Shown here: piece by piece, positions 23,351-30,344 of the stretch | Numbering within the stretch: the stretch's first letter is position 1 | How the letters are laid out: the number at the start of each line of letters is the position of its first letter | Assembly: GCA_017993835.1 (NCBI GenBank) | Contig: JAGOLX010000047.1 | Location: 1 to 46,694, forward strand | DNA length: 46,694 nucleotides | Source: Phycisphaerae bacterium | Lineage (GTDB): Bacteria > Planctomycetota > Phycisphaerae > Sedimentisphaerales > Anaerobacaceae | Reading direction: 5' to 3' | Position numbers and translations under genes: made by a program | Notes under the pieces: model-generated | The model's input: only the letters and a program-made list of their open reading frames with translations | Databases searched by the model: none | What the model was told of the DNA's origin: nothing

Positions 23351-24121
23351 TCACTCTCTCAAGAAACCCGTTAGCGGGCTCGATGCCTCTGCCGTGCGCT
23401 GCGGCGCCCGCGGTCCGGCCTCGTAGGCCTTCCTACCCGCCTCGACGGCCAGCTTGAACGCGACCGCCATCTCGACGGGATCGCCCGCGGTGGCGATGGC
23501 GGTGTTCACGAGCACCGCATCGGCGCCGATCTCCATGGCCTCGGCCACGTGCGAGGGCAGACCCAGGCCCGCATCCACCACGACCGGGACCGTGCTCTGC
23601 TCGATGATGATCTCCAGCGACGCGCGGGTCTTGAGGCCCTGGTTGGAGCCGATGGGACTGCCCAGAGGCATCACCGTCGCGGCGCCGACGTCCTGCAATC
23701 GCTTGGCGAGAATCGGGTCCGCGTTGATGTAGGGCAGGACCACAAAGCCCTCCTTCACAAGGGTCTCGGCGGCCTTGAGCGTCTCGACGGGACAGGGCAG
23801 CAGGTAGTACGGGTCCGGCGTCACCTCCAGTTTGAGCCACTCGATCCCGGTGGCCGCGCGGGCCAGACGCGCCAGACGGATTGCCTCTTCCGCGGTTCGG
23901 GCGCCCGACGTGTTGGGCAGCAGCAGGAATCGATCCCGGTCGATCTCCCGAAGGGTGTCGTCGGCAGGGTTGTCGATATCGACCCGGCGAAGCGCCACGG
24001 TCACGATCTCGGCGCCCGAGGCGGCCAGGGCCTTGGCCATGACCTGCGGCGAGGAGAATTTGCCGGTCCCGACGAGCAAACGCGAGTCAAATGTCCGTCC
24101 TGCGATAGTCAGCTTGTCCAT
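23351..24121 (-). CDS. thiG: Thiazole synthase
   Basis: ThiG joins 1-deoxy-xylulose-5-phosphate, dehydroglycine and sulfur from ThiS thiocarboxylate to make the thiazole phosphate of thiamine. It is 256 aa, typical, with a TIM-barrel pattern. The Schiff-base lysine is Lys97 ([10 protein letters not shown]; Lys96 in Bacillus). Other motifs are [52 protein letters not shown] and the end of the barrel [10 protein letters not shown]. The ATG at 24121 lies 4 nt beyond the thiS stop, so translation is probably coupled. Part of the TPP-riboswitch operon. Confidence 0.97.
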   Translation of the reverse strand: MDKLTIAGRTFDSRLLVGTGKFSSPQVMAKALAASGAEIVTVALRRVDIDNPADDTLREIDRDRFLLLPNTSGARTAEEAIRLARLARAATGIEWLKLEVTPDPYYLLPCPVETLKAAETLVKEGFVVLPYINADPILAKRLQDVGAATVMPLGSPIGSNQGLKTRASLEIIIEQSTVPVVVDAGLGLPSHVAEAMEIGADAVLVNTAIATAGDPVEMAVAFKLAVEAGRKAYEAGPRAPQRTAEASSPLTGFLRE

Positions 24122-24125
24122 CAGT

Positions 24126-24338
24126 TCACCCGCCTCCCATCAGTTTGATCAGCTCGATCTGCTGGCCGTCCTGGAGTTCGGTCCGATGGAATTCGTCCCG
24201 GCGCACGATCCGCCCGTCCACCTCTGCGACGACTGCGTTCGCTCCGACGCCGAGCGCGTCCAGCAACGCCGACAGCGTGCCGGGCATTTCGTCCGGGTCG
24301 AACCGCCGCTCGACGCCGTTGACCTTCAGCGACTTCAT
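24126..24338 (-). CDS. thiS: ThiS sulfur-carrier protein
   Basis: ThiS is a small ubiquitin-fold carrier whose C-terminal glycine is adenylated by ThiF, converted to a thiocarboxylate and used by ThiG. It has 70 aa, with family pattern VNG...L--LL-ALG and [15 protein letters not shown]. The C-terminus is LMGGG, one Gly longer than the usual GG end. The end is still Gly, so it should work, but the reactive residue shifts by one. The ribosome-binding site GGGAGG lies 4 nt before the ATG at 24338 and is part of a CTCCCGGGAG palindrome. First gene of the operon; a 164-bp repeat sits just upstream. Confidence 0.93.
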   Translation of the reverse strand: MKSLKVNGVERRFDPDEMPGTLSALLDALGVGANAVVAEVDGRIVRRDEFHRTELQDGQQIELIKLMGGG

Positions 24339-24355
24339 AGAACCTCCCGGGAGAC

Positions 24356-24519
24356 GGAAAAAGGCAGGTTGGGCCTGCTTGGAGGGGGAAAAATCTCTTG
24401 GCTCGATTTTTCCCCCTCAGACCCCGGTCGCGCATCGAGCGCCTCGTCGTGTCCGTTCCTCAACGAAATCGAACCAGGAGATTTCGTTGAGGAATATAGG
24501 CCCGACCTGCCTTTTTTCC
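24356..24519. mobile_element. 164-bp MITE-like element in the thi leader
   Basis: Terminal inverted repeats of 21-22 bp match except for one indel and one mismatch: 24356-24376 (GGAAAAAGGCAGGTTGGGCC plus T) and the inverse of 24498-24519. Inside, two hairpins lie next to the ends: GAGGGGGAAAAATC/GATTTTTCCCCCTC (24382-24418) and CCTCAACGAAATC/GATTTCGTTGAGG (24458-24492). Each has a 9-nt loop of the type TCYTGGYTC in opposite orientation. There is no coding capacity. It lies between the riboswitch terminator and the thiS ribosome-binding site. Confidence 0.75.
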
Positions 24520-24528
24520 ATCACAAAC

Positions 24529-24559
24529 AAAAAAAAGCACTCCCGCGAAAGGAGTGCTT
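24529..24559 (-). terminator. Intrinsic terminator of the TPP riboswitch
   Basis: On the minus strand AAGCACTCC-TTTCGCG-GGAGTGCTT is followed by a run of T (24536-24531). It begins about 13 nt after the aptamer, as expected for the OFF state of a transcription-controlling riboswitch. Confidence 0.85.
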
Positions 24560-24571
24560 GCAGACTTGCCC

Positions 24572-24654
24572 GAGCCTCCCTTCGCAGGTCCTAACCTGAT
24601 CAGGTTCTTAGGGTCATCGCTCGATACGCGATCTCTCAGCCGGCGCGACAGGCC
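24572..24654 (-). ncRNA. TPP riboswitch (THI element)
   Basis: The minus strand contains the conserved blocks of the thiamine-pyrophosphate aptamer in order: GCCGGCTGAGAG, ATGACCCTAAGAACCTGATC and AGGTTAGGACCTGCGAAGGGA. These match the CUGAGA, ACCUGAUC and GCG-AGGGA consensus. It precedes thiS-thiG-thiH with an intrinsic terminator directly downstream. TPP binding should favour termination. Confidence 0.95.
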
Positions 24655-24695
24655 ATGCACGACGGCTCCCCTGGCTTCATGTTCATACCGACGCT

Positions 24696-24724
24696 ATGAT
24701 AGAGTCGTTCGCGGCTTTTAGCAA
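24696..24724 (-). promoter_or_regulatory. Putative promoter of the thi operon
   Basis: On the minus strand TTGCTA (24724-24719), 17 nt, TATCAT (24701-24696), about 40 nt upstream of the aptamer. Confidence 0.5.
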
Positions 24725-24747
24725 GAATAATGTTGGCGGTGCAGTCT

Positions 24748-25143
24748 ATGAGCGGCAGCCGATTCGTCGTCCAGGAACACACAACCGTCGAGGGCGTCCA
24801 TTGGGACCTCATGCTCGAACAGGACGGCATTCTGACCACGTTTCGCCTGGAGTCCGAACCGGCGCAGGCGATGGCGCACGCGGTCCGGGCCGTCAAGATC
24901 TCCGACCATCCGTTGCGGTTCCTCACCTACGAGGGCCCCGTCCAGAAGGGGACCGGCAGAGTCCACATCGTCGATTCCGGCCTGTACTCATTTCGCGACC
25001 GGCGAGATGACTTCTGGGCCCTCTCGATGAATGGCGGCATTCTCAACGGGGATTTCTCACTGACGCGAGTCGAGGGCGACGTGTGGCAGTTCGGGCCTCC
25101 GTGCTGCGACCTCACTCGTGCCATGGGGGCTCTGAGGCTGTGA
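24748..25143 (+). CDS. Stand-alone LigD-type 3'-phosphoesterase domain protein
   Basis: This 131-aa protein corresponds to the N-terminal phosphoesterase (PE) domain of bacterial DNA ligase D, which trims 3'-phosphates and ribonucleotides at DNA ends. The manganese ligands known from Pseudomonas LigD appear conserved: His11 (QEH), His18 and Asp20 (VHWDLMLE) and His54 (ISDHP). TYEGPVQKGTG also fits. No ligase or polymerase domain and no ku gene is in the window, so it may act alone or with genes elsewhere. An ATG at 24730 is also in frame; 24748 was chosen for its GGCGG and the usual start MSGSRFVVQEH. Transcribed away from the thi operon. Confidence 0.82.
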   Translation: MSGSRFVVQEHTTVEGVHWDLMLEQDGILTTFRLESEPAQAMAHAVRAVKISDHPLRFLTYEGPVQKGTGRVHIVDSGLYSFRDRRDDFWALSMNGGILNGDFSLTRVEGDVWQFGPPCCDLTRAMGALRL

Positions 25144-25251
25144 AAGGACTGATTCGGTCGCCCAAACACCTCGTTTTCGACCCTGCCGGAAAGGGCATTT
25201 TGCCCTATCTGGACATTTTTGCACAGCCTCTCTGCCCCCCGGCCTTTGCCG

Positions 25252-25300
25252 CTTCTGCCAGCGTAAAGCGCAAAGTGCCCGCCCAAAGGGGCGGACTGCC
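25252..25300 (-). repeat. Dispersed 'MLLAE' repeat, copy 2 (short)
   Basis: AAAGCGCAAAGTGCCCG-CC-AAAGGGGCGGACT matches the core of the copies at 18099-18159 and 46632-46690. The left part is diverged. Confidence 0.45.
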
Positions 25301-25456
25301 GATCAGTCCTTGCGACCTTCTTGGTTATCCCACCTTCCGACCTTCTTTTCTCTGTGCCCTTTGCGGCCAAGACCTCTTTGACGAGGGCAACTCTCAAGAT
25401 TCCCCAGGCGGGGGCGGCTGGGCTACAGGTTCTGGTCTTTCGCAGGGCATACGTAC

Positions 25457-25477
25457 GGGCGGGTTTCAAACCCGCCC
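25457..25477. repeat. Perfect palindrome GGGCGGGTTT-C-AAACCCGCCC
   Basis: Ten-bp arms around one base, flanked by GTAC and CTAC. It is of the short intergenic palindrome type common in this window. Confidence 0.7.
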
Positions 25478-25511
25478 CTACCAACGCGCGATCCAGGGCC
25501 GTGTCGTGTGG

Positions 25512-25531
25512 CACCCCCGCCCTCGGGGGTG
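25512..25531. repeat. Palindrome CACCCCCG-CCCT-CGGGGGTG
   Basis: Eight-bp arms. The inverse of 46569-46588 has the same sequence with one mismatch, so the two are copies of one element. Confidence 0.7.
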
Positions 25532-25569
25532 ATTCCCCGGCACTCCTACCGCCTGCTCAGCACCATGGG

Positions 25570-26388
25570 CTACGGCTCAAGAAACTCAAATCGCCTGTGG
25601 ACGCAGCAGGGGCAGTCGGCTCGCCGAGGGGACACGTCCATCTGTTTGACCGTGTTCTCCCAAACGTCGAAGACCAGCAGACAGGGATTGATGCGATCCG
25701 GATGACCCGAGAGAATCTTCAGAGCTTCGGTTGCCTCGAAGGACGCGGTCACAGCGACCGCCACTCCCAGGACTGGACGCGGCCGGCCGCCGTCATCCGT
25801 GGGCGGAGCGTCCATCAGGCACCGCAGGCAAGGCGTCTTGCCCGGCACAATCGTCATCACCTGCGCCTTTGTGCCCAGCACACCTGCGAACACCCACGGC
25901 TTGGACAGCTTCATTGCGCAGTCGTTGAGGATGAACCGCGTCTCGAAGTTGTCCGTGCCGTCGACGACAACGTCCACACCCTGCATCAGCTTCTCGGCGG
26001 TCAGCCGATCCATCCGCGTGTAGACCGTCTCGACCTCCACGGTGCTGTCGATCTCGCGAAGCCGCTCGGCGGCGGCATCGATCTTGAGCCTGTGAGCGTC
26101 TGCATCGCTCTCGGTGTACATCGCCTGTCTATGAATATTGCTGATCTCCACGGAATCGTCATCGACCAGGCGGATGCGGCCGACGCCCGCTCGCACGAGC
26201 AGTTCGGACACCCACGAGCCCAGCCCACCCACGCCGACGACGAGCACGCGGCCCTTGAGGAGCGACCGTTGGCTCTCCACGCCGAAGTCCTTCAGGCTCG
26301 TCTGCTTCGAGTAGCGAGAGAGGTCGCGATTGTTGATTGTTGATTGTTGATCGTTGATTTCAGAGTCTCCCAATCGCACATCAAACAT
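25570..26388 (-). CDS. thiF: ThiF/MoeB/HesA-family sulfur-carrier adenylyltransferase
   Basis: This E1-like enzyme (272 aa) uses ATP to adenylate the C-terminal Gly of a ubiquitin-like carrier, probably ThiS. Motifs are RYSKQ (25-29), the nucleotide loop VGVGGLGSWVSELL (51-64), DDDSVEISNIHRQ and the zinc ligands CLRC (187-190) and CPCC (259-262). The mobile-loop segment after CLRC (DAPPTDDGGRPRPVLGVAV) lacks the Cys that ThiF (Cys184) and MoeB carry there, so an acyl-disulfide step is unlikely. The ATG at 26388 has GGGGAG 9 nt upstream and overlaps the mnmA end. Codons 12-20 are GATTGTT heptamers. It is the last gene of the cysteine-synthase-like, metY, mnmA, thiF run. Confidence 0.88.
   Translation of the reverse strand: MFDVRLGDSEINDQQSTINNRDLSRYSKQTSLKDFGVESQRSLLKGRVLVVGVGGLGSWVSELLVRAGVGRIRLVDDDSVEISNIHRQAMYTESDADAHRLKIDAAAERLREIDSTVEVETVYTRMDRLTAEKLMQGVDVVVDGTDNFETRFILNDCAMKLSKPWVFAGVLGTKAQVMTIVPGKTPCLRCLMDAPPTDDGGRPRPVLGVAVAVTASFEATEALKILSGHPDRINPCLLVFDVWENTVKQMDVSPRRADCPCCVHRRFEFLEP
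26328..26355 (-). repeat. Heptamer tract in the thiF 5' end (four units)
   Basis: On the plus strand GATTGTT x3 then GATCGTT, contiguous, inside the first 20 codons of thiF. It is the same unit as at 23294-23328 in thiH. Confidence 0.9.
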
Positions 26389-27430
26389 CACACTTCAGAC
26401 TCCCCTGGATCCACCCGCCGCCGAGGAGGTGATTGTCGCAGTAGACGACTGCCGCCTGGCCGGGCGTCACCGCTTCGATGGGGTCGCGGAAGCGGACCTC
26501 GAACGTGTCGTCGCCCGTCCGCGTGACCCGAGCCGGGGCGCCGCGATGATTGTAGCGAATCTTGACCGTCGCATCGAAGGAGGCCGGCACATCGACCTGC
26601 CAGTTGGCGCCGTCGGCCGTCAGGCCGTCCGCCCGCAATTCCTCGCGAGGACCGAGCGTCACGACGGCATTTCGCGGATCGATGTGCGTCACGTAGGCGG
26701 GCTGGCCCATCGCCACCCGAGTCCCGCGGCGCTGACCGATGGTGAATCGGCCGTACCCGTCATGCTTGCCAAGCACCCGCCCGGCCGAGTCCACAATATC
26801 GCCGGGACGCAGGGCTCGACTTCCGCGGGCTTCGAGCAAACTCACATAGTCCCCGTCCGGGACGAAGCAGATATCCTGGCTGTCGGGCTTGTCGTGGACC
26901 TCCAGACCTAGACCGTCGGCAATCTTCCGCACGGCCGATTTGCTCTCGAGATCGCCCACAGGGAACAGGACCCGGTTCAGCCATTCTCTGCGGAGGCGAA
27001 AGAGCGCATACGACTGGTCCTTGCCGGCGGCCCTCGCCACGGCAATCACAGGTTGCCCGTGATGTTCGCCGATGCGGGCGTAATGCCCCGTTGCCACGTA
27101 GCGGGCCCCCATGGAGTCGGCCAGCTCGAACAGCCGACGGAACTTCACGCGCTCATTGCAGCGGATGCACGGATTCGGGGTCCGCCCGTTCTCGTAGTCT
27201 GCGACGAAGCCGTCCAGGATCTGTGCAAAATCGTCGGCGGCCGAGAGAGCCTTGAAGGATACGCCGAGACGGGAGGCGATCTTTCCGGCGTCGGCATATG
27301 CGCATCGCGCGTCGTCCTTGTGGAGGCAGAGAAACACCGCGGTCACATCGTATCCGGCCTGCAAGAGCAACGCGGCCGCCACGGCGGAATCCACTCCGCC
27401 GCTCATTGCTACCAGCACCTTCACGGACAC
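26381..27430 (-). CDS. mnmA: tRNA-specific 2-thiouridylase
   Basis: MnmA puts sulfur on U34 of tRNA-Lys, -Glu and -Gln (s2U34). At 349 aa it is normal. The PP-loop is SGGVDS (10-15). The catalytic cysteines are Cys91 in NPCIRCNERVKF (with an extra Cys at 88) and Cys188 in SQDICFVPDGD. YVATGHYAR and KDQSYALFRL are also present. It starts with GTG at 27430, backed by AGGAGG about 6 nt upstream; no ATG fits. It lies 12 bp after metY and overlaps thiF by 8 bp, so it sits inside the sulfur operon. No cysteine desulfurase is nearby. Confidence 0.96.
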   Translation of the reverse strand: MSVKVLVAMSGGVDSAVAAALLLQAGYDVTAVFLCLHKDDARCAYADAGKIASRLGVSFKALSAADDFAQILDGFVADYENGRTPNPCIRCNERVKFRRLFELADSMGARYVATGHYARIGEHHGQPVIAVARAAGKDQSYALFRLRREWLNRVLFPVGDLESKSAVRKIADGLGLEVHDKPDSQDICFVPDGDYVSLLEARGSRALRPGDIVDSAGRVLGKHDGYGRFTIGQRRGTRVAMGQPAYVTHIDPRNAVVTLGPREELRADGLTADGANWQVDVPASFDATVKIRYNHRGAPARVTRTGDDTFEVRFRDPIEAVTPGQAAVVYCDNHLLGGGWIQGSLKCDV

Positions 27431-27442
27431 CGTCCCCTCCTG

Positions 27443-28771
27443 CTATGGACTTGCATGTCGAGCTCCTTCATCAGATGGCTGGGCAGCCCTGAGGGCCTGA
27501 TCCAGATCTGCGATAATGTCCTGTAGGTCCTCGATGCCGACGGACAGTCGTATAAAGTCCGGCGTCACGCCCGTCCGGGCCAGTTCCGTCTCGGTCAACT
27601 GCGAGTGGGTCGTCGACGCCGGGTGAATCACGAGGGTCTTGGCGTCGCCGATGTTGGCCAAGTGACTGGCGAGCTTGACGTTGTTGATGAACTTGACGGC
27701 AGCGGGCGAGCTGCCCTTGATGCCAAAGCCCACGATCGCGCCCTGTCCGTTGGGCAGGTACTTGCGAGCGTTCGCGTAGTGCGCGTGTTCCGGCAGCCCG
27801 GGGTAGTTCACCCAGGACACCGCCGGATGCTTCTGGAGCCACTTCGCCACCGCCAAGGCGTTCTCCGAGTGTCTTGGCAGACGAAGGTGCAGCGTCTCGA
27901 TCCCCAGCAGGAACAGGAACGCTGCAAAGGGGCTCATGCAGGCCCCGGTGTCCCGCAGCCAATGCGTGCGGATGTGGATGATGTACGCGATGTTGCCGAT
28001 GGGCTTAAGCGCCTCGGCAAAGACCAAGCCGTGGTAGGCGTCGTCGGGCGCCGTGAATTCGGGCCACTTCTTGGGGTTGTCCGCCCAGGGGAACCTGGCG
28101 CTGTCGACGATGGCGCCGCCGATGTGGATGCCGTGGCCGCCGATGAACTTCGTGGTCGAGTAGACCACGATGTCCACGCCGTGCTCGATGGGTTTCAGCA
28201 GCGGGGGAGGCGTCACGGTGTTGTCCACGACCACCGGCAGGCCATGCTGGTGCGCCACGTCGGTCAGCTTGCGGAAGTCGGGCACATCGTTCTTTGGATT
28301 GCCCAGGCTTTCGAGGTAGACCAGCCGGGTGTTTTCATCGGCCAGGCGGGCGATCTGCTCCGGATGGTCCGGGTCGAAGAATCGAACCTCGATCCCCAGC
28401 TTCTTGAACGTCTGCGTAAAGAGCGTCCAGGTCCCGCCGTAGAGACTGGTGGACGAGATGAAGTTCTGTCCGCTGTGCGTGATGGTCAGGATGGCCGCGG
28501 TGATCGCTGCCTGGCCGCTGGCGAAGGCCAGGCCGGCGGCCCCCCCGTCCAGGGCGGCCAGCCGCTTCTCCAGCACGTCGTTCGTCGGGTTCATGAGCCG
28601 GGAGTAGATGTTGCCGAATTCCCGAAGTGCGAAGAGATTTGCCGCATGATCGGTATTGACGAAGTTGAACGACGAGGTCGCGTAGATCGGGACGGCCCGC
28701 GCGTGCGTCGTCGGATCGTCCACCTGACCGGCATGCAGTGCCTGGGTCCCTATTCGATATTGGTCTGCCAT
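27443..28771 (-). CDS. metY: O-acetylhomoserine sulfhydrylase (aminocarboxypropyltransferase)
   Basis: MetY is a PLP enzyme making homocysteine (or a related thioether) from O-acetylhomoserine and sulfide in methionine synthesis. It has 442 aa, typical for the Cys/Met-metabolism family. Visible motifs are RLMNPTNDVLEKRLAALDGG, SGQAAI, SLYGGTWTLF, VVDNTVTPPPLL and the PLP lysine Lys208 in YSTTKFIGGHG. The C-terminal domain has THSQLTETELARTGV and IRLSVGIED. AAAGGT lies 6 nt before the ATG. It follows the cysteine-synthase-like gene by 30 bp and precedes mnmA by 12 bp, on one strand. Confidence 0.96.
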   Translation of the reverse strand: MADQYRIGTQALHAGQVDDPTTHARAVPIYATSSFNFVNTDHAANLFALREFGNIYSRLMNPTNDVLEKRLAALDGGAAGLAFASGQAAITAAILTITHSGQNFISSTSLYGGTWTLFTQTFKKLGIEVRFFDPDHPEQIARLADENTRLVYLESLGNPKNDVPDFRKLTDVAHQHGLPVVVDNTVTPPPLLKPIEHGVDIVVYSTTKFIGGHGIHIGGAIVDSARFPWADNPKKWPEFTAPDDAYHGLVFAEALKPIGNIAYIIHIRTHWLRDTGACMSPFAAFLFLLGIETLHLRLPRHSENALAVAKWLQKHPAVSWVNYPGLPEHAHYANARKYLPNGQGAIVGFGIKGSSPAAVKFINNVKLASHLANIGDAKTLVIHPASTTHSQLTETELARTGVTPDFIRLSVGIEDLQDIIADLDQALRAAQPSDEGARHASP

Positions 28772-28801
28772 ATTCTACCTTTCATAGATCTTGTTTAGCG
28801 A

Positions 28802-29452
28802 TCAGGCCGCCAGATCGGCAAACAGCACCGAAGACAGGTACCGCTCGCCGAAGCTGGGCGTGATCGCGATAATCACTCTGCCTTTGCTCTCCGGCCGAGA
28901 AGCCACGATATCGGCCGCACGCAACGCCGCCCCCGAGGAAATGCCGACGAACAGTCCTTCCCTGTCGGCCGCACGGCGGGCCCACTCGATCGCCTCAGTC
29001 TGATCGACGGTCACAACCTCATCGAGGATCTTCAGATTCAGCACCTTGGGTACGAAGCCCGCGCCGAGGGCCTTGAGCACTTTTCGACGCTCGGCGCTCA
29101 TCGAGTCGGGCATGGTCCCCAAGCCAGGCCGATCCACACCACACGCCAGTTCCAGTCTTCCGAACAAGGTCTCAGTGATCGTCCGAGCCTGGAGGCTCTT
29201 GTGGCCCAGCACGACGGACGAAAACGCCACGGCGGGTTTGCCCCACACGCTGCCTTCGGCGCTGGGATTCACGAGATAGGCCATGGGCGTGACCGCCCTT
29301 CCGCCGTAACCTCCCACGGTGTGGAATGGCAGCGGCGGCGCCTCCGTCTCAGGTTTCTCCCGTGCGCCGCTGCCGGTGTCCTCAGATTGACCGACTGTTG
29401 TGGCTATCAAGGAAGAGACTGCTGTAAGGACGATTCTGGTTCCGCTGTTCAT
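28802..29452 (-). CDS. Mosaic gene: DUF3034-like N-terminus joined to cysteine synthase pieces
   Basis: This 216-aa frame is made of unlike parts. Residues 1-112 are a signal-peptide-like start plus the N-terminus of what looks like a planctomycete DUF3034 protein ([32 protein letters not shown]). Residues 113-131 ([19 protein letters not shown]) are an internal cysteine-synthase (CysK) segment. Residues 132-216 are the CysK C-terminus ([45 protein letters not shown]). The CysK PLP lysine and most of the barrel are absent, so it cannot be a cysteine synthase. Both joints fall at short shared motifs. GGGGAGGA precedes the ATG at 29452. It is either a real deletion/recombination product or an assembly joint. 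First gene of the run with metY. Confidence 0.75.
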   Translation of the reverse strand: MNSGTRIVLTAVSSLIATTVGQSEDTGSGAREKPETEAPPLPFHTVGGYGGRAVTPMAYLVNPSAEGSVWGKPAVAFSSVVLGHKSLQARTITETLFGRLELACGVDRPGLGTMPDSMSAERRKVLKALGAGFVPKVLNLKILDEVVTVDQTEAIEWARRAADREGLFVGISSGAALRAADIVASRPESKGRVIIAITPSFGERYLSSVLFADLAA

Positions 29453-29679
29453 GTGAGTTCCTCCCCACCTTCTCTTTCTGTGTGATGAGATCCTGTCAAA
29501 CGACAACTCGTTAACCTGGGGATGAAACAACACCGAACCGGAACCTGCGGATTGCGACGCCACTTCAGGCGTCCCAGAACCACATGAACCACAGAAGCAT
29601 GATGGCAGTTCACACCCATGTGTGCAACTCGAAACCGATCCTCAGGACGATCCAGTTGCTCAATCACGAGCAATACCAC

Positions 29680-29699
29680 ACTATGTCTATTATCATAGT
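29680..29699. promoter_or_regulatory. Operator-like palindrome, site 1
   Basis: ACTATG-TCTATTAT-CATAGT, a perfect 6-bp inverted repeat with an 8-nt centre. Its inner ATGTCTATTATCATA matches site 2 at 13 of 15 positions. A likely binding site for the Rrf2 protein encoded next to it, by inference. Confidence 0.5.
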
Positions 29700-29804
29700 G
29701 AACATTTCTCAGAAGTCAACGGCTCTTATGCAAAAATGAGTCTCCTGCGATATAAGTTGCTTTCCAACAATGTGTTAGAGTGCGACTTCTTTCACATATA
29801 CCTA

Positions 29805-29841
29805 AATGTCTATTGACATAATGAGCTTTATGCGAGATGAT
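29805..29841 (+). promoter_or_regulatory. Promoter of the Rrf2 gene overlapping operator-like site 2
   Basis: TTGACA (29813-29818), 17 nt, GATGAT (29836-29841). The -35 lies inside ATGTCTATTGACATA (29806-29820), an inverted repeat (ATGTC/GACAT) that resembles site 1. Binding there would block the promoter, suggesting autorepression. Confidence 0.5.
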
Positions 29842-29888
29842 TGAGGCTGTTTCGCGAAGAGACCACGATTCTCAGGTAGGAGTCGACC

Positions 29889-30338
29889 GTGAACCTGTCG
29901 CAGAAATGCCAGTACGCCGTGCGGGCCGTCTTGGAACTTGCGAAGCACTACGGCCACGGACCTGTTGCCATCAGTCAGATCGCGGCCAGTCAGGCCATAC
30001 CGCAGCGGTTCCTGGAGAACATTCTCAATGAGATGAAGCCGACGGGACTGATCGAATCCCGGCGAGGGATTCAGGGCGGCTATCTGCTCGCCAAAGACCC
30101 CTCGGCCATTACCGTGGGCGAGATCATCCGTCTCGTCGAAGGTCCGCTCGATCCAGTCAAGTGCATTGGAGACAGGGACTCCCTCTGCTGTCCGCTCAAG
30201 GAGAACTGTGCCCTCCTCAACCTCTGGAATCGGGCCAAGACAGCCGTCGAGGAGATCTACAACGGCACGAGCTTCCGCGACCTGATCGAGGAGGAAAGGA
30301 CGCTGCGTAACGCCGAGATCCTCGATTACAGCATCTGA
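29889..30338 (+). CDS. Rrf2-family transcriptional regulator
   Basis: The protein has 149 aa. It has the Rrf2 winged HTH (LSQKCQYAVRAVLELAKHYG at the N-terminus, ISQIAASQAIPQRFLENILN as the HTH, RRGIQGGYLLAKDP as the wing). Cysteines at 92, 100, 101 and 107 lie where IscR holds its iron-sulfur cluster (92, 98, 104), so cluster or thiol sensing is plausible. CymR, another member, controls cysteine metabolism. The start is GTG at 29889 with AGGAG 7 nt upstream. It is divergent from the mosaic cysteine-synthase, metY, mnmA and thiF run, which it probably regulates together with itself through the two ATGTCTATT sites. Confidence 0.9.
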   Translation: MNLSQKCQYAVRAVLELAKHYGHGPVAISQIAASQAIPQRFLENILNEMKPTGLIESRRGIQGGYLLAKDPSAITVGEIIRLVEGPLDPVKCIGDRDSLCCPLKENCALLNLWNRAKTAVEEIYNGTSFRDLIEEERTLRNAEILDYSI

Positions 30339-30344
30339 CGACCA

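Larger units (their letters stand above)
25144..25569. other. Gene-free repeat-rich spacer
   Basis: No gene is seen between the phosphoesterase and thiF. It contains a copy of the dispersed MLLAE-type motif (25252-25300) and two perfect palindromes (25457-25477 and 25512-25531). The middle (25300-25440) is unremarkable. Confidence 0.5.
29453..29888. other. AT-rich divergent control region
   Basis: This is a 436-bp gap between the mosaic cysteine-synthase gene and the Rrf2 gene. The part from about 29660 to 29840 is visibly AT-rich against its GC-rich surroundings. It holds two similar operator-like sites (29680-29699 and 29805-29820) and a promoter. The 29453-29650 part shows nothing I can name. 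Confidence 0.55.
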
